Below are positions 21,532-30,809 of a DNA stretch of 64,000 nucleotides, piece after piece (positions within the stretch are counted from its first letter, which is position 1; each line of letters begins with the position of its first letter). A model generated the notes under the pieces. That model did no database searches, was not told the DNA's origin, and saw only the letters and a list, made by a program, of their open reading frames with translations. This DNA comes from Campylobacter concisus (GTDB taxonomy: Bacteria > Campylobacterota > Campylobacteria > Campylobacterales > Campylobacteraceae), in the NCBI RefSeq assembly GCF_002913045.1, contig NZ_PPAF01000041.1, positions 117,956-181,955 on the forward strand, in the 5' to 3' direction. A program made the translations under genes and the position numbers.

Positions 21532-22590
21532 ATGAATAAAACAGTGCTTTACATCATTGCAGGTGCAAGCTTAGGCATTCTTGGCCCAGTGCTTGTTTAT
21601 TTTGGCAACCCAGCAAACATGGGCGTTTGTGCGGCTTGCTTTTTAAGAGATAGCGTAGGTGCTCTTGGCTTTCACCAAGCTAAGGTCGTGCAGTATCTAA
21701 GGCCAGAAATTTTAGGTCTTATCATCGGAGGCTTTCTAGCAAGTATGCTTTGGAGTAGAAATTTCACTCCAGTATCTGGCAGTGCAGCATTTTCTAGATT
21801 TTTTCTAGGTGTGTTTGCTATGATTGGTTGCCTTATCTTTTTGGGTTGCCCATGGAGAGCGTTTTTGCGCCTTGGCGGAGGAGATATGACTGCTATTGCT
21901 GGTTTTGTCGGTCTATTTGCTGGTGTTTTTGTTGGACGATTTTTCAAGAAAAATGGTTACGTCATACCTGAAAATGATGCCACTACAAAACCAGTTGCCT
22001 TTTTACCATTAATTATTGCTGTTTTACTTTTAGCAGCCCTTGTTTTTGGTTTAAAGCTTGGCGATAATGGTGCATTATTTAGCTCAGAAAAAGGCCCAGG
22101 CTCACAGCACGCAAATATCTTTATCTCACTTATTTGTGCCATTGTTATTGGCTTTTTTATGCAAAGAAGTAAATTTTGCTCAGTTGGAGCGATCAGTAAA
22201 GTTTTCGAACGTGATTTTTCGATGTTTTATGGCATTGTATCTATCATCGTTTTTGCAAGTATCACAAATTTAGCTCTTGGGCAATATAAATTTGGCTTTG
22301 AAGCTCAACCTATCGCTCACAATGACGTTCTTTGGAATTTCCTTGGCATGAGCTTGGCTGGTCTTTGCTTTAGCCTAAGTTATGGCTGCCCAGGCAAACA
22401 TTTAGTGCAAATGGGAGCTGGAAATTTAAGCTCAGCTGTATTTGTTTTAGGCATGGGAGCAGGCGCTGCGATAAGCCATAACTTCATACTTGCAAGCTCT
22501 GGAGCTGGCATCACTCCTTATGCTCCATATGCTGTAGCGATCGGCTTTATATACGCTATTTACGTTGGATTTTTCACTAAAAAAGCTTAA
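21532..22590 (+). CDS. yedE: YedE family putative selenium transporter
   Basis: A 352-residue membrane protein with around ten helices and paired sulfur-transport-type cysteine motifs, GVCAACFLRDS (about 25-35) and a repeat-like KFCSVGAI near 220. LGCPWRAFLRLGGGDM and SYGCPGKHLVQMG add two further Cys sites. This is the YedE/YeeE fold; the selenium-associated branch co-occurs with YedF and SelD, which are encoded 11 kb away. Uptake of a selenium compound is inferred from that association rather than shown. A terminator-like hairpin follows. Confidence 0.82.
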   Translation: MNKTVLYIIAGASLGILGPVLVYFGNPANMGVCAACFLRDSVGALGFHQAKVVQYLRPEILGLIIGGFLASMLWSRNFTPVSGSAAFSRFFLGVFAMIGCLIFLGCPWRAFLRLGGGDMTAIAGFVGLFAGVFVGRFFKKNGYVIPENDATTKPVAFLPLIIAVLLLAALVFGLKLGDNGALFSSEKGPGSQHANIFISLICAIVIGFFMQRSKFCSVGAISKVFERDFSMFYGIVSIIVFASITNLALGQYKFGFEAQPIAHNDVLWNFLGMSLAGLCFSLSYGCPGKHLVQMGAGNLSSAVFVLGMGAGAAISHNFILASSGAGITPYAPYAVAIGFIYAIYVGFFTKKA

Positions 22591-22592
22591 CT

Positions 22593-22620
22593 AAATTTGG
22601 CTGCTTTTGCAGTCAAATTT
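22593..22620 (+). terminator. Hairpin after yedE
   Basis: A 12-bp stem (AAATTTGGCTGC with GCAGTCAAATTT, one G-T pair) and a TTTT loop. The downstream side has only scattered T residues, so termination strength is uncertain. Confidence 0.5.
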
Positions 22621-22696
22621 ACTCACTTTTTATATCTATCACCTCATCAAAAAGTTCAAAAAGCTCGCGTTGATGTGTGATCATTAAAATACTAGC
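22619..22696 (-). pseudogene. C-terminal remnant of an ABC ATPase gene
   Basis: About 25 codons read leftward as ASILMITHQRELFELFDEV then IDIKSE and stop. ILMITH is the switch-histidine (H-loop) strand of ABC ATPases, and the rest is the usual short tail. No Walker A, signature or Walker B is found upstream; the sequence to the right is AT-rich with stops. It is most simply the end of a deleted ATPase gene. The piece is short, so chance similarity is possible. Confidence 0.5.
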
Positions 22697-22881
22697 CTTA
22701 ATCTAAAATTTTTTAGCGGCAATAGTAATGCATTTTGTTTTAAGATATGGCAAACGATAATTCTAAATCGAACTAAATTTTAACAATGAATTAGCAAAGT
22801 TTAATAAGTATCAATATAACGTAAATATTTTAAGCTATTTTGATATAGAATATCGATTTTAATTTTATCTAAAGGAATTCT
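22697..22881. other. Upstream region of the siderophore receptor gene
   Basis: About 185 AT-rich bases without a reading frame. A small inverted repeat GATAT-AGA-ATATC at 22842-22854 lies close to the gene start, where an iron-responsive operator would be expected, but it is a weak match to a Fur box. Confidence 0.35.
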
Positions 22882-24978
22882 ATGAAATTTAGCATACTTG
22901 CTTCATCACTGATCTTTAGCTCGCTGTGGGCTTTAGATACAAATAACAGTGATTATTCAGTTGTTTTACCAACTATCGAGGTGGAAGGTATCTCGGAGCA
23001 AAATACCCTAAAAGGTTATATCGCGTATGATAGTGCGGATATCAATAGAAATGGACTCAGTAACAAAGAGACGCCACAAACTATCGAAAATATAGATATA
23101 CAAAAGAACAGAAACTACGGCACAAATGATCTCTCAAGTATCCTAGAAGGAAATGCTGGTATTGATGCAGGCTATGATATGAGAGGCGAGAGCATCAAGA
23201 TAAGAGGCTTTAGTGTTGATGGTGGCGATATATATAGAGATGGTGTTAGAGATTCTGGACAGATAAGACGCAGTACAGCAAATGTTGAGAGAGTTGAAAT
23301 TTTAAAAGGGCCAGCTTCGATCTTATATGGAAGAAGCGATGGCGGAGCAGTTGTAAATCTAGTTAGTAAGAAGGCAAATTTTATGCCTGTTTATAAACTC
23401 TCAGGAAGAGTTGGTAGTTGGAGTAGATATGGTGGTGGTATCGATATAAATCACGTAGTAAATAATCAACTAGCTGCAAGGCTAACGACTGATATGGAGC
23501 GTGGAAAATCATGGAGAGAGGGCGTAAAATATAAAAATTTTATGGTAAGTCCAAGCATTATCGTGACAAATGATGGCGGAACGGTAAGCTTTGAGGCGCA
23601 ATACACATATGATAATGCTTGGCGTGTACCTGATAGAATGCCAACAAAAAGTGTCTATGACAAGCTTAGTATCGACTATACAAAGGGATTTTCTCATGAT
23701 GGAGACTTTGTTGAAGATAAGCTTCATTTCTTCCGTACCGAGCTAAATGCAGAGTTAGTAAAGGACATGAATTTAAAATGGGTTTTTGGTTATAGAAAAG
23801 CTAGTCAAAATTTTGACCATTATTTTAGTGGTACCATCATGCCTGGAAATAGACTAAAGCAAAACTATGCTAAACAACAAACTGATAATGACACACTATC
23901 AAATGCTATAACACTTACAAAGGAGCTTGAATTTACAAGATTTAAGCATAATCTTACTTTTGGATATGACAACAGCGTAGAAACTCGCCATCCAAGGCTT
24001 TGGTTTGATAGTGCAAAAAATGTAACTATAAATCCATATGCATCAAGATCAAGTTGGGGTAGTGTGGGCTACATACCACTTAATACTGACAATAAGCATA
24101 AAGCTATAAATAATGGAGTATTTCTCGAGGATCTAATAAGCTTAGACGACAAATATAGGCTACTTCTTGGTGGAAGGCTTGACTTTTATAAATTTAAAAC
24201 AAGAAATATTGCAGATATGACAAATAGCTACAAAGGGCACTCTTTTAGTCCAAGAGTTGGCTTGCTGTGGGACTTTTTACCAGAGCATACCGCATATGCT
24301 TCATACTCAAAGAGTTTTGCCCCATACGGTGGTCGTGGAAATATAGGTATAAGTATAGGCGATACAACGATGCTTGATCTAAAACCACAAAATAACGAGC
24401 AATATGAAATCGGCTTAAAAAGCACATGGGCTGATAATAGATTTAGTTCAAACTTAGCGATATTTCAGATCGAGCATAACAATATAAGATATAGACCAGA
24501 TCCTATAAATGATCCATATACTTGGGCGCAACGTGGTAAAGAGCGAAGTCGTGGTATAGAGCTAAATATCTTGGGTAAAATTTATGAAAATTTATATCTA
24601 AGAAGCTCTCTTGGATATATGAGAGCTATTATCGCAAGTGATAAATCAAATCCATTAAGTGAAAGACTTAGTCTAAACAATACAACCAACTGGCAGGGCA
24701 ATGTTTTTTTAAGATATGCTAAAAACGACAAATGGTATGTCGAAAGTGGCGTAACAGGATACTCTAAACGATATAGCTACCGCACAAGTAATGGTAGAGT
24801 CACAGACGAACATCTTCCTGGTTTTGCTAGATTTGATGCAAGTGCTGGATATAACTTTAACGAACATGCTCAAATAACATTAGCAATAAACAATATCCTA
24901 AATAAAAAATACTGGCGTTCTGATTCAAGACCAGGTGACGAGAGATCGTTCATGATAAATATGCATTATACGTTTTAA
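22882..24978 (+). CDS. TonB-dependent siderophore receptor
   Basis: A 698-residue outer-membrane receptor. It has a signal peptide (SILASSLIFSSLWA), a TonB-box-like start after it, and a plug domain with KETPQTIENIDIQ, SIKIRGFSVDGGDIYRDG and VERVEILKGPASILYGRSDGGAVVN. A 22-strand type barrel follows, with FSPRVGLLWDFLPEHTAYAS and NNEQYEIGLKS near the centre, and the usual aromatic C-terminus (INMHYTF). This is the ferric-siderophore receptor class (FhuA/FhuE/FpvA-like); the exact ligand cannot be named. No TonB-ExbB-ExbD genes are adjacent. A hairpin follows the stop. Confidence 0.9.
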   Translation: MKFSILASSLIFSSLWALDTNNSDYSVVLPTIEVEGISEQNTLKGYIAYDSADINRNGLSNKETPQTIENIDIQKNRNYGTNDLSSILEGNAGIDAGYDMRGESIKIRGFSVDGGDIYRDGVRDSGQIRRSTANVERVEILKGPASILYGRSDGGAVVNLVSKKANFMPVYKLSGRVGSWSRYGGGIDINHVVNNQLAARLTTDMERGKSWREGVKYKNFMVSPSIIVTNDGGTVSFEAQYTYDNAWRVPDRMPTKSVYDKLSIDYTKGFSHDGDFVEDKLHFFRTELNAELVKDMNLKWVFGYRKASQNFDHYFSGTIMPGNRLKQNYAKQQTDNDTLSNAITLTKELEFTRFKHNLTFGYDNSVETRHPRLWFDSAKNVTINPYASRSSWGSVGYIPLNTDNKHKAINNGVFLEDLISLDDKYRLLLGGRLDFYKFKTRNIADMTNSYKGHSFSPRVGLLWDFLPEHTAYASYSKSFAPYGGRGNIGISIGDTTMLDLKPQNNEQYEIGLKSTWADNRFSSNLAIFQIEHNNIRYRPDPINDPYTWAQRGKERSRGIELNILGKIYENLYLRSSLGYMRAIIASDKSNPLSERLSLNNTTNWQGNVFLRYAKNDKWYVESGVTGYSKRYSYRTSNGRVTDEHLPGFARFDASAGYNFNEHAQITLAINNILNKKYWRSDSRPGDERSFMINMHYTF

Positions 24979-24984
24979 CTAAAT

Positions 24985-25010
24985 TTACACCGCTTTCTTT
25001 AGTGGTGTAA
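24985..25010. terminator. Hairpin between convergent genes
   Basis: A 10-bp stem (TTACACCGCT / AGTGGTGTAA, one G-T pair) with a TTCTTT loop, lying between the ends of the receptor gene and the SurA-like gene. There is no clear U-tract on the plus side. Confidence 0.4.
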
Positions 25011-25065
25011 TAATGTGGTATAGAATTTGAATTAGATGTAGCCGCCAAATGACGGCTAAGAGAAG

Positions 25066-25896
25066 TTATCTTAAAATTTGAATCTTTGCTTTTGCACGGA
25101 GTTTATCAAAATAATCAGCCATAAGTTTTTCTTGCTCGCCTTGATAAAGCTCGTTTATAACATTATCCTTAACATCTGCAAAGCTTGGAGTGTATGAGCC
25201 TATTTTCTCTTTTACATAAAACATATCAAAACTATCAGCGCCTTGTAGTATTTGGGTAAATTCGCCATTATTTGTGCCAGCTATGATAGCTGCTAGTCTT
25301 GGATCTATGCTTTGATAGTCTAAACTAAGCTCTTGTGTTTGCACATTGCTAAGTAGCGAAGGACTCGTTTTTTGATCTTCTAGTTCTTCAGGATTTTTTG
25401 CCCTATAAAGGACCACTCTTGCTGTACTAAAGACCTTAAATTTATCAGGATTAGCGTCAAAATACATCTTTGCTTTTTGCTCATTTACATTTTTGCCAGC
25501 TTCAGCCAAGATACTTTTATAAAGCTTTTCTTGAAGCATCTTTTTTTCTATGTTGTTTTTAAACTCCAAAAAGTCCATGCCTTGAGCTTGGATAGAGCTT
25601 CTAAACTGCGAGTTTGTCATGCCATTTTGTTTTGCGATCGATTCGATTCTATCGTTTAGCTCAAATGGCGTTACACTAATGTTTAAATTTTTTATCTGAG
25701 CATCTTCGAGCCTATCTCTTATGAGTAAATTTAAAGCATCTTGTTCGCTAGCTCTTATCTGTTCTTTCAAGCTATAAACTTCATAAAGCGTGATTGGTTC
25801 GTTCTCTACAATAGCTGCGATACCGTTTATCATCTGAGCCGAATATAAATTTAAAGCACTTAGCATGCCAGCAGCCAAAAAGAGCAATTTTTTCAT
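25066..25896 (-). CDS. SurA-like periplasmic chaperone / peptidyl-prolyl isomerase
   Basis: A 276-residue exported protein from the ATG at 25896, which has AAGG upstream; a start at 25941 would put 15 residues before the signal peptide. The signal is MKKLLFLAAGMLSALNLYSA. A SurA N-type chaperone domain follows (GIAAIVENEPITLYEVYSL, then DRIESIAKQNGMTNSQFRSSI). The later part (FKVFSTARVVLYRA to the C-terminal helix) corresponds to a shortened rotamase-like domain. It is likely to help outer-membrane proteins fold. In C. jejuni the equivalent gene next to gltX encodes a SurA-like chaperone. It is divergent from gltX with 70 bases between the starts. Confidence 0.82.
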   Translation of the reverse strand: MKKLLFLAAGMLSALNLYSAQMINGIAAIVENEPITLYEVYSLKEQIRASEQDALNLLIRDRLEDAQIKNLNISVTPFELNDRIESIAKQNGMTNSQFRSSIQAQGMDFLEFKNNIEKKMLQEKLYKSILAEAGKNVNEQKAKMYFDANPDKFKVFSTARVVLYRAKNPEELEDQKTSPSLLSNVQTQELSLDYQSIDPRLAAIIAGTNNGEFTQILQGADSFDMFYVKEKIGSYTPSFADVKDNVINELYQGEQEKLMADYFDKLRAKAKIQILR

Positions 25897-25926
25897 AATA
25901 AAACCTTTATTTAAGTATTTAGTAAA

Positions 25927-25932
25927 TATAAT
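25927..25932 (+). promoter_or_regulatory. Candidate -10 element for gltX
   Basis: TATAAT 35 bases before the gltX ATG, in the divergent gap with the SurA-like gene. Confidence 0.45.
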
Positions 25933-25966
25933 TTTGGGCAATTATAACATAAAAATAAGGCACAAA

Positions 25967-27346
25967 ATGATAGTTACTAGATTTGCTCCGTCGCCTACTG
26001 GTTACCTACATATAGGCGGACTTAGGACAGCCCTTTATAATTATTTATACGCAAGAGCTAATAATGGAAAATTTTTACTTCGTATCGAAGATACTGACTT
26101 AAAACGAAACTCAGAAGAGGCCACGCAAGCCATAAAAGAGGCATTTGCTTGGTGCAAGCTTGATCACGACGGCGAAGTGACATATCAGTCAAAGAGATTT
26201 GATCTTTACAAAGAGTATGTTAAAAAGCTGCTTGATGAGGGCAAAGCCTATAAATGTTACATGAGCAAGGACGAGCTTGAAGAGCTTAGAGCTAGCCAAG
26301 AGGCAAGAAAAGAGCGTCCAAAATATGATAATAGATATAGAGATTTTACTGGCACGCCTCCAGCTGGCATCGAGCCAGTCATCCGTATCAAAGCCCCACT
26401 TAGCGGTGAGATCGTCATACATGATGGTATAAAGGGCGAGGTCAAATTTAAGGTTGAAGACATATTAGACGACTTCATCATCGCAAGAAGCGACGGCACA
26501 CCGACTTATAACTTTACGGTTGTGATAGATGACGCACTAATGGGCGTAACAGACGTCATCCGTGGTGACGATCACCTCTCAAATACTCCAAAACAGATCG
26601 TTCTTTACGAGGCACTTGGCTTTAAGGTACCAAAATTTTATCACGTAGCTATGATAAACGGAGAGGATGGTAAAAAGCTTAGCAAAAGACACGGCGCAAC
26701 TGACGTTATGGAGTATAAAAAGATGGGCTACCTGCCTGAAGCGCTCTTAAATTTTCTCGTTCGTCTTGGCTGGAGCCACGGCGATGATGAGATTTTTACT
26801 ATTGAAGATATGCTTAAATACTTCAATCCAAACGATATCAACAAAAGCTCAAGCACTTACAACGCTCAAAAGCTTGACTGGCTAAATTCTCACTACATCA
26901 AGACCTTGCCTTACGAGAGACTAGCGCATGATATGCTTGAGTTTGGCGTTGATTTTAAGGCTTTGGTAAAGGGCGAGCTACTGCTAAATTCGCTCCGTGA
27001 GAGATCAAAGACATTAATTGAAATGGCAAATAGCGCAAATGCGATCATCAACTCTCCAAAAAGCTACGATGAGAAAGCTTGGGCTAAATTTATAAATGAA
27101 AATAGCAAAGAAATTTTGGCTAAATTTGCTCAAATTTTAGACCGTGACCTTGACTCTAAGGGCTACGAGGAGCTAACTAATAAATTTTTAGAGCAAAATG
27201 GCTTAAAGCTAAAAGACCTAGCTCAGGCTCTAAGAATAGCGCTAACTGGCTCAAGCGTGAGCCCAAGCATCTTTGAAGTGCTTGAAGTAGTGGGCAGTAG
27301 CGAGACGAAAAATAGAATACAAAATTTATTAAAGGAAGAAAAATGA
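25967..27346 (+). CDS. gltX: Glutamate--tRNA ligase
   Basis: A class-I aminoacyl-tRNA synthetase of 459 residues. [17 protein letters not shown] holds the HIGH motif (HIGG) and GKKLSKRHG holds the KMSKS-type motif. The start is ATG at 25967; an in-frame extension to 25865 overlaps the divergent gene and lacks family sequence. Epsilonproteobacteria usually carry two GltX proteins, one for tRNA-Glu and one that glutamylates tRNA-Gln. I cannot tell from this window which one this is. The stop overlaps the malic enzyme start. Confidence 0.95.
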   Translation: MIVTRFAPSPTGYLHIGGLRTALYNYLYARANNGKFLLRIEDTDLKRNSEEATQAIKEAFAWCKLDHDGEVTYQSKRFDLYKEYVKKLLDEGKAYKCYMSKDELEELRASQEARKERPKYDNRYRDFTGTPPAGIEPVIRIKAPLSGEIVIHDGIKGEVKFKVEDILDDFIIARSDGTPTYNFTVVIDDALMGVTDVIRGDDHLSNTPKQIVLYEALGFKVPKFYHVAMINGEDGKKLSKRHGATDVMEYKKMGYLPEALLNFLVRLGWSHGDDEIFTIEDMLKYFNPNDINKSSSTYNAQKLDWLNSHYIKTLPYERLAHDMLEFGVDFKALVKGELLLNSLRERSKTLIEMANSANAIINSPKSYDEKAWAKFINENSKEILAKFAQILDRDLDSKGYEELTNKFLEQNGLKLKDLAQALRIALTGSSVSPSIFEVLEVVGSSETKNRIQNLLKEEK

Positions 27347-28596
27347 CACATGTAACTAAAGAAGAAGCACTAAACTACCACATAGGCGGTAAGATCGAGA
27401 TAAAGGTAAAGACACCTTGCGAGACGTCAAGAGACCTTTCAATGGCCTATACACCAGGTGTTGCAGAGCCTTGCAAAGAGATAGAAGCTGACAATGAACT
27501 AGCTTATAAATATACAAATAAAGCAAATCTAGTAGCCGTTATCACCGATGGTACGGCTGTCCTTGGGCTTGGCGACATCGGTGCGATCGCTGGCAAGCCA
27601 GTTATGGAAGGAAAGTCAGTTTTATTTAAAAAATTTGCAAACGTAGATGCCTTTGACATCGAGCTAGACGAGCATGATCCAGATAAGATCGTTGAGATTT
27701 GCAAGGCCCTTGCTCCGACATTTGGCGGTATAAATTTAGAAGATATCCGTGCTCCAAAGTGCTTTGAGATCGAGAGAAAGCTTCAAGAAGCAGTTGATAT
27801 TCCTGTAATGCACGACGATCAGCACGGCACGGCGATGATAACAAGTGCTGGCATGATAAATGCGATGGAAATTTCTGGCAAAGATATATCTAAGATAAAA
27901 ATCGTAGTTAGCGGCGCAGGCGCAGCTGGCATTGCATGCGCGAAGATGTATAAAGCGCTTGGTGCAAAACACATCGTTATGATAGATAGCAAAGGCGTAA
28001 TTCATTCAAAAAGAACAGACCTAACACCTGAAAAGGTAGAGTTCGCGCTTGAAACTGAGGATAGAACTCTAGCTGATGCGATGAGGGGTGCTGATATGTT
28101 TTTAGGTCTTTCTAAGCCTGGTGTTCTTACAAAAGAGATGGTTGCTTCAATGAATAAAGAACCTATCATCTTTGCTTTGGCAAACCCAGTGCCTGAAATT
28201 TATCCAGAGGATGTTGAGGCTGTAAGAAGTGACGTTATGATGGGTACAGGCAGAAGTGACTATCCTAACCAAGTAAATAACGTGCTAGGTTTCCCATTTA
28301 TCTTTAGAGGTGCGCTTGACGTTAGAGCTAAAAAGATCACTGAAAATATGAAAATGGCTGCAGCTAGAGCGCTTGCACAACTTGCAAAAGAGCCAGTGCC
28401 AGCTGAAGTTTTAAAGGCAAGTGGCGTTAGTGAGCTAAAATTTGGCAAAGAGTATATTATCCCAAAACCATTTGACAAACGCGTGCTAACAGCGGTTGCT
28501 CCAGCAGTTGCAAAAGCTGCGGTTGAAGATGGCGTGGCGAGAGTAAAAGATTTTGATGTTGAGGCTTATAGAGCCAAACTTGCAAAAGGATTTTAA
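27343..28596 (+). CDS. Malic enzyme (malate dehydrogenase, oxaloacetate-decarboxylating)
   Basis: A 417-residue short-form malic enzyme that converts malate to pyruvate and CO2 with NAD(P) reduction. Visible are [15 protein letters not shown], the [23 protein letters not shown] block, [13 protein letters not shown] with the metal-binding acids, and a Rossmann motif [15 protein letters not shown] near residue 195. The phosphotransacetylase-like extension of long MaeB enzymes is absent. It overlaps gltX by four bases (ATGA) and ends in a terminator. Confidence 0.93.
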   Translation: MTHVTKEEALNYHIGGKIEIKVKTPCETSRDLSMAYTPGVAEPCKEIEADNELAYKYTNKANLVAVITDGTAVLGLGDIGAIAGKPVMEGKSVLFKKFANVDAFDIELDEHDPDKIVEICKALAPTFGGINLEDIRAPKCFEIERKLQEAVDIPVMHDDQHGTAMITSAGMINAMEISGKDISKIKIVVSGAGAAGIACAKMYKALGAKHIVMIDSKGVIHSKRTDLTPEKVEFALETEDRTLADAMRGADMFLGLSKPGVLTKEMVASMNKEPIIFALANPVPEIYPEDVEAVRSDVMMGTGRSDYPNQVNNVLGFPFIFRGALDVRAKKITENMKMAAARALAQLAKEPVPAEVLKASGVSELKFGKEYIIPKPFDKRVLTAVAPAVAKAAVEDGVARVKDFDVEAYRAKLAKGF

Positions 28597-28598
28597 AT

Positions 28599-28620
28599 TT
28601 TAGCCCAATCTTGGGCTAAA
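28599..28620 (+). terminator. Rho-independent terminator after the malic enzyme gene
   Basis: A 9-bp stem (TTTAGCCCA / TGGGCTAAA) with an ATCT loop, followed by a T-rich tail (TTCTTTTCTT). Confidence 0.7.
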
Positions 28621-28680
28621 TTCTTTTCTTGGCATTTTGTAAAGATAAACCCTATAAAAACAGTAAATTTAAGGATAAAA

Positions 28681-29307
28681 ATGCAAAACGTTAAACTCAT
28701 CTCGCACCCACTGATCGAGCATAAATTAACCATTCTACGTGATAAAAACACCCAACCTTTTCAGTTTCGTATGCTAGTTGATGAGATCAGTTATCTTATG
28801 ATATTTGAAGCGACTAGAAATTTAAAAGTAAAAGATGTAAAAGTCCAAACTCCAGTTGCGGTGGCAGATGCAAAAAGGCTTACTACAAAGGTGATGATAT
28901 GCCCTATTTTAAGGGCCGCACTTGGCATGCTTGATAGCGTTTTTACCATCATTCCAGATGCAAGTGTGGGCTTTTTGGGTTTTCAGCGAAACGAAGAGAC
29001 CGCTCAGGCTGAGTTTTTCTACGCAAAGCTTCCAAAAGACGCAAAAGAGCGCATGGCGATCATCATCGACCCTATGTTTGCAACTGGTGGCACGGCGATA
29101 GATGCGGTCAAATTCTTGCGTGAAAAGGGCGTTAAGGAGATCAAATTTATCTCTATCATCGCTGCTCCTGAGGGGTTAAAGAGATTTAGCGAAATTTATC
29201 CAGACGTCGAGGTTTATACGGCATCGATTGACGAGAAACTAAACGAGAAAAACTACATCGTTCCAGGTCTTGGTGACGCTGGCGATAGAGTTTTTAACAC
29301 GCTTTAA
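28681..29307 (+). CDS. upp: Uracil phosphoribosyltransferase
   Basis: A 208-residue salvage enzyme making UMP from uracil and PRPP. Key parts are ICPILRAALGMLDS, the PRPP-binding loop IIDPMFATGGTAIDAV near residues 124-139, and the uracil-binding C-terminus YIVPGLGDAGDRVFNT. Start ATG has AAGGA upstream. The barnase-like gene starts 9 bases after the stop, so upp, the RNase, its inhibitor and mqnA probably form one transcript. Confidence 0.96.
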   Translation: MQNVKLISHPLIEHKLTILRDKNTQPFQFRMLVDEISYLMIFEATRNLKVKDVKVQTPVAVADAKRLTTKVMICPILRAALGMLDSVFTIIPDASVGFLGFQRNEETAQAEFFYAKLPKDAKERMAIIIDPMFATGGTAIDAVKFLREKGVKEIKFISIIAAPEGLKRFSEIYPDVEVYTASIDEKLNEKNYIVPGLGDAGDRVFNTL

Positions 29308-29316
29308 GGGCTAAAT

Positions 29317-29823
29317 TTGAATAAAAGACTTTTGCCAGCCTTAGTCGCCTTTATCATTGCTATTATTGTTGGCACTTTTTTCTTTTCAAATAATGGTAGT
29401 GAAGCAAATAAAAACGCTCAAATTTTACTTGAGCAACTAAACAAAGAGGGGCAAAAGAGCCAAAATCTTGCAGAAAATGGCTCATACACCTCAAAAGATG
29501 AGGTCGCTCTTTATATTTATAAATTTAACAAGCTACCAAAAAATTTCATAACCAAAAAAGAGGCACTTGATCTTGGCTGGGATGCAAAAAGCGGAAATTT
29601 ATGGCAGATAAGCGGTGGCAAAAGTATCGGTGGAGATAGATTTTCAAACAGAGAAAAGAGGCTACCTGAAGCTGATGGCAGAAAGTGGTTTGAGTGCGAT
29701 GTAAATTATAATGGTGGCAGGCGCGGCGCTGAGAGAATTTTATACTCAAACGACGGACTTATCTACTACACGCCTGATCACTACGAGCATTTTTACCTGC
29801 TTTATGAAAGGAGGACGCAATGA
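29317..29823 (+). CDS. Barnase-like ribonuclease with N-terminal membrane anchor or signal peptide
   Basis: A 168-residue protein starting at TTG (29317). Residues 7-24 form one hydrophobic helix with a Lys-Arg front, so it is exported or anchored with the enzyme outside. The rest follows barnase closely: NKLPKNFITKKEAL, LGWDAKSGNL, GGKSIGGDRFSNRE, then the active site. The general base Glu (WFECDVNY), the two arginines (RRGAERILY) and the general acid His (TPDHYEHF) are all present, so it should cut RNA. Its stop overlaps the start of a barstar-like inhibitor gene. A secreted nuclease for nutrient use or competition is possible; the role is unknown. Confidence 0.88.
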   Translation: MNKRLLPALVAFIIAIIVGTFFFSNNGSEANKNAQILLEQLNKEGQKSQNLAENGSYTSKDEVALYIYKFNKLPKNFITKKEALDLGWDAKSGNLWQISGGKSIGGDRFSNREKRLPEADGRKWFECDVNYNGGRRGAERILYSNDGLIYYTPDHYEHFYLLYERRTQ

Positions 29824-30092
29824 AAATCGTGATCTTAGATGCCAAAAAGATGCTCGAAAAAGAAAAAATGTATGAGCATTTTGCTAAGAAATTTGACCTG
29901 CCAGAGTACTACGGCAAAAATTTAGACGCGCTCTTTGACTGCCTTTGTGAGATAAATGAGCCAACGCTTATAAAGCTAAAAAACGAAAATGTTTTAGATG
30001 GTGCCACAAAAGAGAGCTTAACCCAGCTATTTAGCGACGTTTGCAACGAAAATGAGCTAGTTAAATTTAAGCTTGTAAAAGATGAAAAATGA
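29820..30092 (+). CDS. Barstar-like ribonuclease inhibitor
   Basis: A 90-residue cytoplasmic protein with the barstar signature LPEYYGKNLDALFDCL at about residues 28-43. The two aspartates that in barstar plug the barnase active site are kept (NLDAL and FDCL); the Trp between them is Phe. There is no signal peptide, as expected for a protein that protects the producer's own cytoplasm. It overlaps the nuclease gene by ATGA and the mqnA start by four bases. The pairing with a complete barnase supports a true toxin-inhibitor couple. Confidence 0.87.
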   Translation: MKIVILDAKKMLEKEKMYEHFAKKFDLPEYYGKNLDALFDCLCEINEPTLIKLKNENVLDGATKESLTQLFSDVCNENELVKFKLVKDEK

Positions 30093-30778
30093 TATTTGGA
30101 AAGATTGATTATCTAAATTTACTCCCATTTCACGTATTTTTAAAATCAGCCCCACTAAGCTCTCAGATAAAAAAGGCGATCGAGTTTAAAAAGGGCGTGC
30201 CAAGCAAGCTAAATAGAGCCCTAAATGCCAGAAAGATCGATGCTGCAGTTATCTCAAGCATAGCAAGCAAAAAGGCAAATTTAAAGAAGCTAAATTTTGG
30301 AATAGTCGCCAAAAAAGATGTAAAAAGCGTGCTTGTTCGCAAAAACTCAGCCCCAAAGCCAGATCCTGCCTCAGCTAGCTCAAACGCCCTAGCCAAGGTG
30401 CTTAAACTAAATGGAGAGGTGATCATAGGCGACAGGGCGCTAAAGGCATACTTAAGCGAGGGCAAAGAGTGCTTTTATGACCTTGGTAAAATTTGGTATG
30501 AAAAGACAAATTTGCCATTTGTTTTTGGTAGATTTTCTTACGTAAAAAATGGCTCGTTTTACAAAAAACTGGTCGCAAAATTTTTGCAAAAAAATGTAAA
30601 GATCCCAAACTATATCTTGGCTAAGTACGCTAAAAGTCGCGACATAAGCGAGCAAGATATCAAGTGGTATTTGAAATTTATAAGCTACAAAATAGGCCCA
30701 AAAGAGCAAAAATCACTCAGAAAATTTTTTAAAGAAAATAGACTATTAAAAGTAGCAAAAAGAATTAAATTTTTATAG
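30089..30778 (+). CDS. mqnA: Chorismate dehydratase of the futalosine menaquinone pathway
   Basis: MqnA removes water from chorismate, the first committed step of the futalosine route to menaquinone used by Campylobacter. The 229-residue protein has the periplasmic-binding-protein-like fold of the family: GKIDYLNLLPFHVF at the start, SKLNRALNARKIDAAVISSIAS, IIGDRALKAYL and FYDLGKIWYEKTNLPFVFGRF. It is somewhat short and diverged but recognisable. In C. jejuni, as I recall, mqnA lies directly after upp; here the RNase-inhibitor pair is between them. Menaquinone made by this route accepts electrons from formate dehydrogenase. Confidence 0.88.
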   Translation: MIFGKIDYLNLLPFHVFLKSAPLSSQIKKAIEFKKGVPSKLNRALNARKIDAAVISSIASKKANLKKLNFGIVAKKDVKSVLVRKNSAPKPDPASASSNALAKVLKLNGEVIIGDRALKAYLSEGKECFYDLGKIWYEKTNLPFVFGRFSYVKNGSFYKKLVAKFLQKNVKIPNYILAKYAKSRDISEQDIKWYLKFISYKIGPKEQKSLRKFFKENRLLKVAKRIKFL

Positions 30779-30804
30779 CTTCTTAGCAGCTGCCAAGAAG
30801 CTAT
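30775..30804. terminator. Hairpin between convergent genes mqnA and the His/Met-rich protein gene
   Basis: A perfect 10-bp stem (ATAGCTTCTT / AAGAAGCTAT) with a 10-base loop, overlapping the mqnA stop. Both sides are A/T-rich, so it may work for both strands. Confidence 0.5.
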
Positions 30805-30809
30805 AAAAT

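Noticed and set aside
22842..22854. Fur box before the siderophore receptor
   Set aside because: GATAT-AGA-ATATC is palindromic but too short and too common in AT-rich DNA to call a Fur site.
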